This document shows, piece by piece, positions 23,399 to 35,207 of a stretch of 64,000 nt of DNA. The stretch is from assembly GCA_015847255.1 (NCBI GenBank), contig JADLZK010001324.1, forward strand, positions 1 to 64,000, written 5' to 3'. The translations under genes were made by a program, and so were the position numbers. Below the pieces are notes generated by a model that did no database searches, had not been told where the DNA came from, and saw nothing but the letters and a program-made list of their open reading frames with translations. This DNA comes from Hyparrhenia diplandra. Its lineage: Eukaryota > Streptophyta > Magnoliopsida > Poales > Poaceae. Within the stretch, counting starts at the first letter, position 1. Every line of letters begins with the position of its first letter.

Positions 23399-23419
23399 CC
23401 GGTTTCCTAAGATACATAA

Positions 23420-24230
23420 CTTTTCCAGTCATTTAACAAGGCACCCTCATGTGATACTACGTATTCAAATGTACTGGCCCCTTACAATCAGAAATTAATG
23501 AAGTATCACACTAATTATGAAACAAATAAAAAAGTGCCTATAGCAGGTGCACGTACTCCTTATAAACTATATCAGCATGAAATCATTATTAATGCTGAGA
23601 TTTACCATTGTGACCTTCCTGTCATCAATTTACACACTTCCAAGTTGCAGGAAACTCCATATGTCCTTGAATATTCTACAAGTAGAGAATTCCCTGCGAG
23701 CCATTTAACAAGGCACCCTCATGTGATACTATGTATTCAAACGTACTGGCCCCTTACAATCAGAAATTAATGAAGTATAACACTAATTATAGGCCAGTTT
23801 GGAGAGATGTGAAGTAGTTATTGGATGGGGGCGGATCCAGAATCAAATGAGATATCTGAAACTAATTGTGAGAATAGGATTCATGGAAAGGAAGAATAGA
23901 ATACAACAAGAAATGGTGCGAGGCTTGAATTGGTTTTAGTGTTCTGTTACATGATAATCTCTCTCTCAAGCCCTCAGTACAATATATATACTACACTAGT
24001 TCTGCATGCTAGCGCTGGTTCGGACGCTCGTCCTCGACACTTTGGGCAAGGTCGACAGTTTTGCTTGGGGGCGTGAGGCGCCCTTGGCAAATCACACCGA
24101 TCCCAATCACAGCAGCGACCAACGTGCTCCTTTTTCTATGGTCCCACGTGTCTTTGCTGAGCAGAGCAGAACAGGACCCTATGTGTATACAGAAGTGGCC
24201 ATAGTGACACCAATCATCTTTGTTGAATTG
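23420..24230. other. Duplicated non-coding sequence; no gene recognised
   Basis: Contains two near-identical 75-bp stretches (around 23,430-23,500 and 23,700-23,775: TTTAACAAGGCACCCTCATG and CTTACAATCAGAAATTAATG), indicating a local tandem duplication. The 85-codon frame at 24,006-24,263 has no recognisable domain. Confidence 0.4.
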
Positions 24231-24233
24231 GTG

Positions 24234-24367
24234 ATCCTAATGTCTCTCATACCTAGCCACTAAGTCGTGAACCATTGACTCATCCTCCATATATATGCGA
24301 CGGCCTTGACTCATCTTTGATTTGTAAAGGTTGAAACATATATACATTCCCCAAGGTCATTTTATAG
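24234..24367 (-). ncRNA. Candidate 21-PHAS lncRNA 5' region
   Basis: Plus-strand 24,234-24,255 (ATCCTAATGTCTCTCATACC and on) matches miR2118 at 17 of 22. A minus-strand CTATAAAA box (24,360-24,367) lies 105 bp upstream. The flank just past the site (AC-C/T-AAGT) is shared with the 25,651 unit, but the surrounding sequence is otherwise different. Confidence 0.42.
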
Positions 24368-24449
24368 ATGACTCAATACATATATGGGTGGGGCTCTACA
24401 CTTATTGACCATTATATATGTTTATTCCTTTACATATGTTGTTGTACTG

Positions 24450-25645
24450 TATTTTATTAGCCTACAGTAATTAATACTGACCGAAACCTAGCTACCAACA
24501 TAGATGACCCAACACATATATGGGTCATGCTATTTTCTCATGTAAAATGTGTTCATGTGCAGCTTCCAAGCGAAGCTAATTCTGCACTTATGCCATGCAA
24601 CACTTCTGGCATTCCAACTCCTGAACTCAAGTCTCGCATGAGCAGCGTAGCCATACAACCACCACACCACTTGTGACAACCTATGGAATTATTTTCGCCT
24701 TCAACGATAACTCTTGCTTCCTAAAAAAAAGAGTTCTCTCCGCTGGCACTTCCTAATTGGTTATTGGGCTAACCGATGCAAGGAGCTGATTGCAATAACA
24801 GTGCAAAGGATACAAGAAAAGTTGCAAACATTGATCAATTTATTTAGTAACGAACTGTTTTAATGCTTATGGGGTTGGCATTTCAATTCTTATTTAGGGA
24901 TAATTTTTTTCAAAGCCTCAAATTCTTATATTTAGGGACCGACGGGTACAATTTATCATGCACCTGGATGTTATTAAGTACACTGTGCAGTGTTTTAGGT
25001 ACATCGAATTTAAAATATATGTAGCTTTGTTCATCCATTGCTGAATCCAACCATGAAAAATACAAAAGGATGCATATATTTCTGTTGAAGATTAACTACA
25101 CAGAGGTGACAATACCTATTAATAAACTCGACCAATTTGAGAGACATCCCTCTGCTTATTTTAGGGGAGCCAGTGTGAGCCTTCAAAGCAGGATCGCTGG
25201 CGGTGTTTCTCTACCACATAAGAAATAAGTGTAACTCAGGAGATGTTAGAGGTAAAGATTAGGAGATGTATTTCTCTCTTCCTGTAAACAGACCAACAAG
25301 AGAACTATGAAACTGGATTTTTTGATTGAAATTACATGCTGGTGGATGGAATTTTGGCGGCTTCAAGCACACCAGTTGCATGCTTCACAAGCATTGGCAT
25401 TTGAAATGCCGCCAAGTATGCTAGAGGCTACATCCGCTCTTATTATTTGTCTACACAATGGTGTGCACTCCTCCAGAAGAACTCTTGGCTATTGATAGCC
25501 CTTATGTATGCTAGAGGTTTTACACTTGACAAATTTCAATCTACCACAGAGACATGCACGATCCTGCAAAAATATTTTCAAAGTAGCGTGCAGTTACACA
25601 AGTGATTAATTGTACCACCACCAAGGTGGAAGACGCCGCTGCGAT
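24450..25645. other. No gene recognised
   Basis: AT-rich. The string GTATGCTAGAGG occurs at about 25,416 and again at about 25,507. No ORF, MITE ends or RNA gene that I can support. Confidence 0.35.
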
Positions 25646-25650
25646 TCGTG

Positions 25651-25785
25651 ATCCTGATGCCTCTCATGTCTACCACCAAGTATGCAATTGCAATGCCTCA
25701 AGAGGTCTCTCCGAACATGGAGTTTGAGTCATATTTGCTTTTCAAAGTGCAGATGTACCTATATGGAGTGGTGCCGTATTTATAG
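25651..25785 (-). ncRNA. Candidate 21-PHAS lncRNA 5' region (one of the best-matching sites)
   Basis: Plus-strand 25,651-25,672 contains ATCCTGATGCCTCTCATG and ends CTA, matching miR2118 at 18 of 22, including a 10-nt exact block CCTGATGCCT. A minus-strand CTATAAATA box (25,777-25,785) lies 105 bp upstream. A miR2118-guided cut in the minus transcript would fall opposite positions 10/11 of the site. No hairpin partner was found within about 100 nt, favouring target over microRNA. Confidence 0.5.
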
Positions 25786-25789
25786 GTGG

Positions 25790-26185
25790 CTGAACAAAAG
25801 AATAATATACCTACCCTTGTGGATAATTATATCTGAAGTGTAAGTTGTGCTGTACTGTTTCATCTACCTGGCACAAAATGTAATTTTGCCCTACATGTAA
25901 TTTCAAATGAAGAAATGACCAAAATAAACTTGTTTTTATGAAACTTTGTAGTTGAAAACTTTTTATTTAAGTTTTCCTTCGTTTCAAAAATCACAAAAGT
26001 AACTTTTGCAAATATTTTCTCTTAGCAAACAAGTAGATTTCGCCATCACAAATATAGAATGATGACACTGGATGCACCGTGCAACATGGATGCTATGGGA
26101 CACTGTATGATGCTTTCTTCATCTAAATAACCAACTTACAAAAAAAAAAAATATCCTAAAAATAGATGTGTAACCCTCAGTGTCT
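25790..26185. other. No gene recognised
   Basis: Includes TATGAAACTTTGTAGTTGA, a phrase also seen at 29,810 and 31,220 in CACTA-associated sequence, so this may be a transposon remnant. Nothing else supported. Confidence 0.3.
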
Positions 26186-27170
26186 CTTAAAATAGATGTA
26201 TAACACCATCCATGTCTCTGACACAGCATGCGTTTCTTAACACTCGGTGTCAGAAACTAGATGTGTAATAACCCAGCTCCATGGAGTGTCACTTTAGCTT
26301 CTTAGTGCTAATATGGTTTGTCAAGTTTTCATAACGAAATTAGACAAAAAAAAATATACATATATATAGAAGCAACTGTAGATGATTTATATTTATTATC
26401 ATTAGTTCACGCCACACGGGCATCTCCGCTGATGGCTTGATGTACTCTAGCTTGTAAGGTGCTCACTACAGCCTCTTCTTTTCCAATACAAGGAACATTG
26501 TACTCTTGTGCGTGGCGTCCAAGGATTTTGCGTGTAACACAAATCGTAACTTGCTCGGTGCTCGGCGATCGTGCAATGTAAGTGCACATTTTCCCCATTA
26601 TATTGGGCTGGAGCAGAGACCAGTAGTAGCGACTGGTGTGCGTATCCCATTGACACCCCGCTTCACGACGAACAGTGCAGATGCACATACAAGATGCACT
26701 GAATCTTCCCGGCGGAGAGCACCTGAATTTCCAAATGTCTCCCATGCGCATAACTATCTCACTGCTGAATGTATTGTCTATGTATTTCATTTCCTATTTA
26801 ACTTAGACATCTCTCGGTTCACAGTAGGTGCATCACATACTACGTTGTATGCTTGGCATATATAGGCCGGTTTCATATGATACATAACTTTTCCAGTCAT
26901 TTAACAAGGCAGCCTCACGTGATACTATGTATTCAAATGTACTGGCCCCTTACAATCAGAAATTAATGAAGTATGACACTAATTATAAAATAAATAAATA
27001 AAGTACCTATAGCATGTGCACGTACTCCTTATAAACTATATCAGCATGGAATCATTATTAATGATGAGATTTACCATTGTGACCTTCCTCTCATCCATTT
27101 ACACACTTCCAAGTTGCAAACTCCATACGTCCTTGAATATTCTACAAGTAGAGAATTCCCTGCGAGCCAT
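26170..27170. repeat. Segmental duplication R, copy 3 (uninterrupted)
   Basis: Parallels R copy 2: GCGTTTCTTAACACTC, GCCACACGGGCATC, the empty CACTA site at about 26,490-26,505, the miR2118-like site, the TATA box and the trailing TTTAACAAGGCAGCCTCACG. A 127-codon minus-strand frame (26,407-26,790) crosses it, but its reading is not preserved in copies 1 and 2, so I treat it as non-coding. Confidence 0.8.
26729..26866 (-). ncRNA. Candidate 21-PHAS lncRNA 5' region, R copy 3
   Basis: The same 22-nt site as R copy 2 (16 of 22 to miR2118) with a minus-strand CTATATATG box (26,857-26,866) 107 bp upstream. Site, box and spacing are kept although sequence between the copies has drifted. Confidence 0.4.
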
Positions 27171-27235
27171 TATAAAAGTTACAATGTCGCATGAGCCACT
27201 ACTGATCTTTTTCGACCCCAATTACATGGAAAATG

Positions 27236-27519
27236 ATTTGTAGAAATGCCACCCCTTTTGTTGTAGGGGTGCTCTATATTGAGCCACCCCTGCAAATAGC
27301 TCCCAAACGAGCCGCCCTTCCAATTCATTTGTAGGGGCAGTTGGTGTTATCAACCGCCTTAACAAATATCCCTACAAATAGACGCCAAATATTATAAATT
27401 AGATAAGTCTAAAATTTCAATTTTTTTCAAAATGACATCAGATGGAGAATTTCCTGGCTGTTTTTCTAATTTCCTTGATGGAAATCAAACTGTCAGGGAA
27501 TTTCTATTTTCCAGTAGTG
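27236..27519. mobile_element. CACTA-type non-autonomous element
   Basis: Repeated TTGTAGGGG / CCCCTACAA-type motifs (for example around 27,262-27,275 and 27,330) lie near the left side. The right end reads TTTCTATTTTCCAGTAGTG, the inverse of CACTACTGGAAAATAG. The left terminus is not clear. Confidence 0.5.
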
Positions 27520-28120
27520 TCTATATAATTCAGTTCAGTGTGTAATCAATTCAGTTCAGTGTGTAGTTATGGTTTAGTTGTTTTAATATGAAAGAATGAT
27601 AGAATATAATTCACTAACCATGCATTAATTAGTTCATGTCCTATGAACATTCTTCCTTTCAAAAGGACTAGAAACACTTAGGCATCTTCGGCTCATGGCC
27701 TGCACTGCTTCAGCCAACCAACACCTTACCATACCATCTTGAGTCTAAAATTCTTTGCCTATGCGTACAGATAGCCAAGGTTAAATCAAACTTGAAAGAC
27801 CATACCAATCACTAAGTACCATTACTGAATTCTAAAAACTTGCACATTCCAAGGAAAACAGAGGCTCCAACAATATATAATCAAAATTTCCGTGAAGGAA
27901 ACTACCAAGCGCTGATGTTAAATAGGCACTATGCAAGTCTAATCCATGATGTTCAGTGTATGGTCAGAGTGCTTTGCTACTGTGGAGCACACACTAGATC
28001 CACGTCGGAGTAAATAAAAGACGATGTCACTCTGACTATATAAAACCTACATATGTCTACGCATCGTAATTTATTTCTCTTGCAACTAGAACTAGTCTCA
28101 TCACTCAAAACGGAGTACCT
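27520..28120. other. No gene recognised
   Basis: AT-rich; a short local repeat TTCAGTTCAGTGTGTA occurs twice at 27,530-27,565. No supported feature otherwise. Confidence 0.35.
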
Positions 28121-28124
28121 GAAT

Positions 28125-28257
28125 TTCTTAATACCTCCCATGCCTAACTACACAACATTTTGTCTATGTATTTCACATCATTGTTTACCTGTCTCCACTC
28201 ATTCTAGTTGAAAGAGAGATAAGTTGCCATGTGTAGACCATATGTAGGTGTTATACC
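28125..28257 (-). ncRNA. Candidate 21-PHAS lncRNA 5' region
   Basis: Plus-strand 28,125-28,146 (TTCTTAATACCTCCCATG, ending CCTA) matches miR2118 at 18 of 22. The preceding phrase GAGTACCTGAATTT is shared with the 31.9 kb locus. A weaker TATA-like GGTATAACA lies about 105 bp upstream on the minus strand. Confidence 0.38.
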
Positions 28258-28632
28258 AGTGTGACATTGTGGTTTATTTAACTATGTGTAGTCATGTGTA
28301 GACATATTTTCAGCCATTGTACTTCCTAAATTAAAGAAATATCACACTCTGCATTACTGAGTGCAACAACCACACACATATAGGTTCACTCGATCATCCA
28401 TGCATGTTCATCGTCTTCACGGCCATACCACGTATGATTTCTTTACTGACAGAATCCATGGTCTCAAAAAGCACCACGTGCGAATGGAGCAGCTTGTTCC
28501 GAACAAGACACTCCTACAAGCAGCACGCACGGCCAGGGCTGGTTGGCTGAGATCAGTCTATCTTGTCTAAAGGTATAGAAAATCCTATCATTTTGGGCTA
28601 GCTCTACTCTTATTTTGGACCCATATAGTATA

Positions 28633-29890
28633 CCGGGTTGTGGGTTGCCATGTAAGAAGACATACATTCCCATGGTTAGGCTTTTAAAGGCTTTTTCGCC
28701 TTTGTATGTAACATTCACAATATTGATTTAACCTCCTCTTGGGCTACTTAATACATGTGTTGCTACCCATATAGTATACCGGACTCTATAGCTAGGTTAT
28801 ATAGCCTCCGGAACTTCCCTGTAGAATTCACAATATTTTGTTGGCATGCATATGTAGCTAGGTTATATAGCCTCCGGGCCTTCCTGTGATAAAATTAACA
28901 TCACACTATACTATATAGGTTCATTCCAAAAATATGCTCTTAAGAGCTTCTTGTACTGCACTCTACTTTTCTATATAATGACAACATGACCAAGAGCCAC
29001 AATTTGCCCTCTGGCATTACAATTCAGAGCCACAATTTGAAATCATCTTGTCATGCAAAAACTACGAATTTCAAATCTTTTAAATTTGAAATTCAAATTT
29101 CAGTTAAACCACCTTGGATGGAGGAACACGCTAAATGAAAATTGTAAATCTAGAAAAGTTATGAAACTTTGTTGTTGACAACCTTTTAATTTGAATTCGT
29201 TTAGGGCCCCCACATAGTCAATTTTCACTCGAATTTATATAATATGTGGAATTCCGTTACACACACATGTAAGCTTGTGTGTTGCAGCACGCACGGTGGC
29301 TGAGGAAGACGGGGTTGTGGGTTGCCATGTAAGAAGACATACAAGGGTGAGGTAAAGGCTTTTTAAGCCTTTTATGTAACATTCACAATATTGATTTAAC
29401 CTCCTCTTGGGCTACTTAATACATGTGTTGCTACCCATATAGTATACCGGACTCTATAGCTAGGTTATATAGCCTCCGGAACTTCCCGAATTCACAATAT
29501 TTTGTTGGCATGCATATGTAGCTAGGTTTATAGCCTCCGGGCCTTCCTGTGATAAAATTAACATCACACTATACTATTAGGTTCATTCCAAAAATATGCT
29601 CTTAAAAACTGCACTCTACTTTTCTATATAATGACAACATGACCAAGAGCCACAATTTGTCCTCTGGCAATTTTGAGCCACAATTTGAAATCATCTTGTC
29701 ATGCAAAAACTACGTTCAAAATATTTTTAAATTTGAAATTCAAATTTAAGTAAACCACCTTGGATGGAGGAACACGCTAAATGAAAATTGTAAATCTAGA
29801 AAAGTTATGAAACTTTGTTGTTGACAACCTTTTAAACCGTTTAGCCCCACATAGTCAATTTTCATTTTCAATTTTTATATAATATGTCGG
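28633..29890 (+). repeat. Recent tandem duplication, unit about 680 bp
   Basis: 28,633-29,290 and 29,312-29,890 are nearly identical. Both contain GTTGTGGGTTGCCATGTAAG, TTGATTTAACCTCCTCTTGG, CTATAGCTAGGTTATATAGC and GGATGGAGGAACACGCTAAA. They differ by small deletions. Inside each unit, TAGCTAGGTTATATAGCCTC occurs twice (with a one-base deletion in one occurrence of the second unit). Confidence 0.85.
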
Positions 29891-29891
29891 A

Positions 29892-31688
29892 AAAGTGTGT
29901 TGCTTTCACTTTGCGAGCGCCTCACTCCGGGACACTGGCGCGTTCGGCGGGAGGTTTGCCTCCTCTTTGCCGGCGTGGCTGAAAGACCCTCCTCTTTGCC
30001 GGCTGGTCTCGGTGGAACCGTCAGCAGTGTCTTCGGTGAAAGGCTTTCACTTTGCCTTCGGCAAACATAATTTTTGAATTTTTTCGTCGGCAAACATAAT
30101 TTTTTTTGAATTTGAGAATTGCCTAATTTTTTTTTTTTTTTTTGAGGCCATGCTACAATACTTGCGACAACATATTCAAAATTTGTTGTCTTTTTTTGCC
30201 ACTTTTTACTATTTTTTAGACTTCATCTCTTTTATTTGAATTAATTTTCAAAACTCAAATTTGAATCGAAAGTCATTCGAATAAGTAGAAAAAGTGAATG
30301 GAAAAATGATATTCGTGTTATTGAGTCTAATGTGAGACCTCATCCATGGTGAACACAAGAAATATCATCGTTTTGTTCATGAAACACAAGAAAAAGCAAA
30401 GCGAAGTTGGAAAATTATGAAACTTGTCGAGTAGTCGTTATATCGTATGTGTAGGTTGTGATAAAAATTTGAGAAGGTTTAGTGCACGGTTTCACGACGT
30501 ACAGCCAGGTAATACCTGACCAACCAAGACATCTTCCATACTTGCTCTAATATATCATGTGGAGATGTTAGGGTTTTTGCAATCGTATATGAAACGTTGC
30601 ACTAAACCTTCTCAAGTTTTTATCATAGCCTACACATACAATATAACGACTACTCGACAAGTTTCATAATTTTCTAACTTCTCTTTTGATTTTTTTTAGA
30701 ATTTAAAAACAATGCACCCGCAAGTAAATGGTTGTGTTTCGTGAACAAGACGATAATATTTCATGTGTTAGCCCTGGATGAGGTCTCACATTAGACTCAA
30801 TAACATGAATATCATTTTTCCATTCATTTTTTCACTTATTCGAATAACTTGCTAGATTCAAATTTGAGTTTTGAAAAATAATTCAAATAAAAGAGATAAA
30901 GTTTTAAAACATAGCAAAAAGTGTCAAAAAATTTCAAAATTTCAACATGTTGTTACAAACTTCATGGCATTGTAACAAGGTCACAGAAAAAAATTGGGCA
31001 CAAAAAATCCAAAAAATTATGTTTGCCGAATCTCATGGACAAGAAACAAAGACGCTTTAAGCAAAAGAGGGTCTTTGCCGAAAGTGTTGAAAATAAGGCA
31101 CTCGGCAAAGAACCCTCTTTGCCGAAAGTGCCTTTTGTGGCGACAAATCAATTTTTCAAATTTTGCAAACGACCTCGGATGGAAAAACTTTCTAAATCAA
31201 AATTGTAGATCTCGAAAAGTTATGAAACTTTGTAGTTGACAACTTTTTCGGATGAATTCATTTAGAGCCTCAAATAGACAATTTACACTCGAATTAATAC
31301 AATATTTGAATAACCGAAACCATTCCTATGCACATAAAAAGAACCAGTAGTGTAGTGGTAGAGGAGGCAGCTCCTCTCTTAGCAAGAGGTGGTGGGTTGT
31401 AGAGGATGGCCGAGCACAATTGAGTGGACTGTCCCTAAAAAAAAGAAATTTTTTTGCTATTATGTTTTGTTTTTTTGTATTTTTTATTTTTTTTTGCGGC
31501 GTTTTTGACCACTCGGCAAAGCTTTGCCTAGCGCCTGAAAAAAAGGCACTAGGCAAAACCCTTCGCCGTGCAAAAATTTGCCGAGCGTCGTTTGGCGAGC
31601 GTGGGCTCTCGGCAAAGCCTTCGCCGAGCGTAATTGGGGCTTTGCCGAGCGCCCGTGCCGCTCGGCAACGAAGCCATGTCCGGTAGTG
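29892..31688. mobile_element. CACTA-type element with a large internal foldback
   Basis: CTTTGCCG/CGGCAAAG motifs cluster at 29,910-30,070, 31,020-31,130 and 31,510-31,675, typical of a grass CACTA subterminal family. The right end is GTAGTG at 31,683-31,688. The interior holds two inverted arms (30,088-30,495 and 30,591-31,028) with a roughly 95-nt loop. The left terminus is not identified and may be deleted. Both outer flanks share GTTATGAAACTTTGT-GTTGACAAC text in direct orientation. Confidence 0.6.
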
Positions 31689-31927
31689 GCTGCAACTTTA
31701 ACAAATACTTCGGAAAAAAGAGAGTGGCTAGTGGTGATTGTTGGCTGGCTGGTTGGGGCCTCAGTGGATTAAAATCAACAAGTGTCTTTGGTGAATGTGA
31801 GTCAAAGATAGTACTTCTTCACGAGGTAGCTCAACCAGACAGGCCATTATTAGTACCAAACTAATAACCATTAACACTAACGACTAGGGATCTTTTACTG
31901 AGACTCTTCAGCACCGAGTACCTGGAT

Positions 31928-31949
31928 TTCCAAATGCCTTCCATGCTTA
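31928..31949 (-). ncRNA. miR2118-complementary site without a clear TATA box
   Basis: Plus strand TTCCAAATGCCTTCCATG, ending CTTA, matches miR2118 at 17 of 22. The flanking GAGTACCTGGATTT and downstream text resemble the 28.1 kb unit, so it is probably a decayed paralogue. No convincing minus-strand TATA at the usual spacing. Confidence 0.28.
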
Positions 31950-32408
31950 TTACTAACTGATTATATCACATTTCGTGTACATATATATCTCGTATGTTGT
32001 CTTTGTCTCTCACTTGTTTGTAGGAGACTCACTGAAGGATTGGTAAGTAATACACTGCCATATTGGTCCATTTTGAACGAAAGATAAAGAGTGTTACATA
32101 TTTCAGTTGACTAATTAAATCTAAAGGGAAACAAAAAACAATGTACGTAGCTATGTACACTACCTAGAAATATATATAAATTACCACGCAAGTTGAGAAC
32201 CATGAGTGCTGAGGTTACGCAAGCGGTCACAAGGCTGGAGTCCAATGGTCATTCAACACATGCGTGACTCGTCTCTCAGCTTGGCTAGGCTCTAGGCTCA
32301 GCTTGCATGCTAGTGATACTCTCCTAGTCATGTCATCCATATGTGGTTGACTGGTCCTAGAGCAAACAAGCTTTACTAAGACTTCTCTGGGCGGCAGAGT
32401 AGTGAATT

Positions 32409-32430
32409 TTCCAAATACCTCCCATCCCTA
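32409..32430 (-). ncRNA. miR2118-complementary site without a well-placed TATA box
   Basis: Plus strand TTCCAAATACCTCCCATC, ending CCTA, matches miR2118 at 18 of 22. The nearest minus-strand TATATATA (32,444-32,458) is only about 15-25 bp away, too close for the pattern seen elsewhere. Probably a paralogue of the 31.9 kb locus. Confidence 0.3.
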
Positions 32431-32439
32431 TTATTCAAT

Positions 32440-33004
32440 GAAATAGATATATATAGAGCATTTGCCCATGTCTCTCGATGGATTGTAGTAGCAGGACATA
32501 CACTGCCATTGGTTACCACAGCTTTTCTAAACTGTGTTTCGGGGTTCATTTCTGTACAGCCAGGTAATACATTTATACTGGACTCTAGTAAGTGGTTACG
32601 AAAATAAACAGCATTCCTTAAAAATCAATATCAGCATGTGAGAATCATTATTAACAAGCTCATATTGGCCGATGCTGGCACATGCTACTATAGGACAACG
32701 ATCCACCAAAAAGAGATTGAGTACTCTTAATATATTAGCAGGATTTAGGACTTAGAAGACAACATTGGGGCAAAGAACCAAGGGTCGACTCACCGATAGC
32801 TGTGGTGGGCATCTTGCTGTTTCAACCAACATGATGATGCCCGCGATGCAAAATTACAAGGCAGAAAAGAACTTTAAACAACTAATGAAGGTTTTACCTT
32901 TCCTTGCGACAACATCCATTTAGATCCCTGACTACACTAGGAAGACAATGCGCATGTACATAATTGTTTTTTGGGAACTCATCATCCCAGTAGACTTTGG
33001 AGTT
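32440..33004. other. No gene recognised
   Basis: AT-rich spacer between the last site and the retroposon. GTACAGCCAGGTAATAC (about 32,557) also occurs at 30,509, suggesting scattered transposon remnants. Confidence 0.35.
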
Positions 33005-33020
33005 TATTATTATCTTACTT

Positions 33021-34244
33021 TTTTTAGATAACGGAATTACATTCCGGCCTCTATGGTAACGCACACAGCCAAAGCCTCTGCGTGACCACACACAGCCAAA
33101 CATATTACAGAATCTAAGAACAAAAAGAAACTTTAGTACATGAAGATATGTGTACTAAAGATCAATGGGCATCCATAGCGTCGAATAATTGAGATCCATG
33201 GACACCCCACCTCAGCGCGCCCGACGAGAAGGCAAAGTGATGTCGCCTTCCAGACATCCCCCACTGCAGCTGGCAACCGGCCCACGCTTGATCCAAAAAC
33301 CAGAATGTGGATCAGATCTGACGATAGATATGTCGCCGACTCTGTGTGATACCGGGTCGCCAGGGTGCATCGCGACACCGAATGGTCGCCATTGGAGAAG
33401 CACCGATCCCGGCGGAAGAGAGGTCGTTGCTCTTTGTTAGAATGTGTGAGCAAGGGTCGCCGTCATCGTGTCGAAAGCGAAGATGGGAAGTTGACATCTG
33501 CGACCCCATCCTCTCCTCCTCGATCTACACCTTGGGTACCCCCACCTGCAGCTTACGATATTTGATAAGCGGCATGAGGTGCTGCCGCCGGCATTGAATA
33601 TCTTGACGGCGTGAGGTCCTCATCGTAGCACCTTCCGTAGCAGCAGATCCAACAAGTATGCCAAGGATGACACCGTAGACCACGTTGTCTCGCCGACGAG
33701 GCCGGCTGGCGAGGATACCGAGCAGCACCACGCAGAAGACGGATCCAAGCCCAAGAAGGCCGGATCCGCCCGCTGGCCGCTGGAGGGGGCTCTGCCAAAT
33801 CAGCCATGAGGGCGGCCGGCTCTGGAGTCGCCGCCGCCGCCGTGCGCGACACCAGGATCTGGGTGGTGTCAGCATCGCAGTGGAGCGCGATCGCGCCGCT
33901 ATGGCATGGTAGACAGCGAGGAGCTTGGCGGCGAGCGCAGAGGGCCCCGAGATGCAGCGGTGGTTGAAGCGGAGCTTGACGAGGAGGAAGAGGAGGACAC
34001 AGGAGGCAGCCCCGACGGCGGAGATGTTGACGAGGTAATGGATGCTGCCGCACCACGCCTCGGGGTCCCCGCCCGCCGCGGCCTCCGTCGGCTACGCGTC
34101 CGGTCCATCGAGGGCGCCGCGGAGCACGGGAGGCGCAAATCCTCACGGCAACTGCATATGCACGGTGGTGGCACCTGGCGGTTGTACGTCGCCGTCCGGC
34201 CCGCCGGCCGGCCGGACTCACCTCCCGCCACGCGGGATCCGCAC
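33021..34244 (-). mobile_element. Poly(A) retroposon, copy 1, carrying an OSCA4/CSC1-like gene piece
   Basis: On the minus strand it ends in AATTCCGTTATCTAAAAAAA. It is flanked by a perfect 16-bp duplication (TATTATTATCTTACTT at 33,005-33,020 and 34,245-34,260), the mark of LINE-machinery insertion. A second copy lies at 57,274-58,498. The 5' half (minus strand, about 34,075-33,900) translates as DPEAWCGSIHYLV, NISAVGAASCVLLFLL, VKLRFNHRC and GPSALAAKLLAVYHA. This resembles the first membrane segment and following loop of plant OSCA4/CSC1-like osmosensing channels. After a frame shift IALHCDADTTQIL continues the likeness. The remaining 0.85 kb is not recognised. The shared open frame of 222 codons is not the channel frame throughout. 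Confidence 0.75.
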
Positions 34245-34264
34245 TATTATTATCTTACTTAGTC

Positions 34265-35205
34265 TATAACAATAATGTTGAGATACTACTTGCGAGAAGA
34301 AGGTGACAAAGTTGGGTCATGAAGTAGACGTTATGTACACGGAGAAGGTAGGCCTTGTAGGCTATTATTATACTAATCACAATTCAATCAATCAGAGAAG
34401 GTAGGCCATGTATTCACGTGACAAGAAAACTTGGAGCAAACTAGGAACTTCAAATCAGATGGGTGATGTGTTATTTTAATATTTTATGGCTCTGTTGTGT
34501 CCATAAACAAACAAGTGCCAAATCAAGAATTTCTTTTTGTTTATCAGCAGACAATGAAACATGCAGGTATATATATGTGGAACTAAAATATTGGTAGCAG
34601 CAATATAATGCAAATGTGTACAGCTAGAAGGGGTTGTATCTGTTGCAGAGGGCAGCTGAGAAGGTACAAATATTGATCTGAGTAATAAGGGAGAGGAAAT
34701 GTGATATTCATTGCTCAGTGAATGAGGACATACCATCACTATACATTAGCTCTATATATTTGTTGCTAGCGTGCTTCATATTACTCCTTACTGCATCGAT
34801 GTTAGAAAGATTCTGATTCCTGAGAGAAGAACCATGGCGCCACTAGTATTTTTCCCTTTTTTGTATTTAGTGTTATTAGCACATGTCCTGGCCGGATGAT
34901 CGACAGGGTGTAGCTCGGTTACGATGCAATAGACATAGAAAGAAGCAGGACACTCAGTATTTGGCATTGGCGAAGATCAGTAGTTTGCAGTAGACAAATA
35001 AACACAGAGTACATGAGGACATTTGTTATTTGTCATGGCAAGTACATGAAGAGAGGACCCAAATGGATGCCTCTCCATAGCTATGGTTCATGCATGATGA
35101 CGGTGGAAGTGGTGCAGAAATGAGGGTGTTGTGCATGTGAGATACCTGAAGGAGCCTTGAGATCGCCGAAAAACAATTTGGCTATGAAAGAGTGTTCAAG
35201 GTCCC
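34265..35205. other. No gene recognised
   Basis: AT-rich single-copy-looking sequence; short minus-strand frame at 34,476-34,739 without a domain. Confidence 0.35.
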
Positions 35206-35207
35206 AC

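Larger units (their letters stand above)
21030..23400. repeat. Segmental duplication R, copy 2, split by a CACTA element
   Basis: Similar to 16,186-17,345 and to 26,170-27,170 over most of its length. It is interrupted at 22,122-23,023 by a CACTA element; removing that element restores continuity with copy 3. The duplication continues through the miR2118-like site and TATA box to about 23,770, ending in shared text such as TTTAACAAGGCACCCTCATG. Confidence 0.8.

Noticed and set aside
26407..26790. 127-codon minus-strand ORF in R copy 3
   Set aside because: The paralogous frame is broken in R copies 1 and 2; the region is better explained as a non-coding PHAS-like unit.
23259..32430. Reading the 23-32 kb sites as plus-strand MIR2118 genes
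   Set aside because: No pairing arm resembling the star strand was found within about 150 nt on either side; TATA boxes lie on the opposite strand for most.
35058..35080. GGATGCCTCTCCAT resembling a miR2118 core
   Set aside because: It needs a gap to align and has no suitably placed TATA box.
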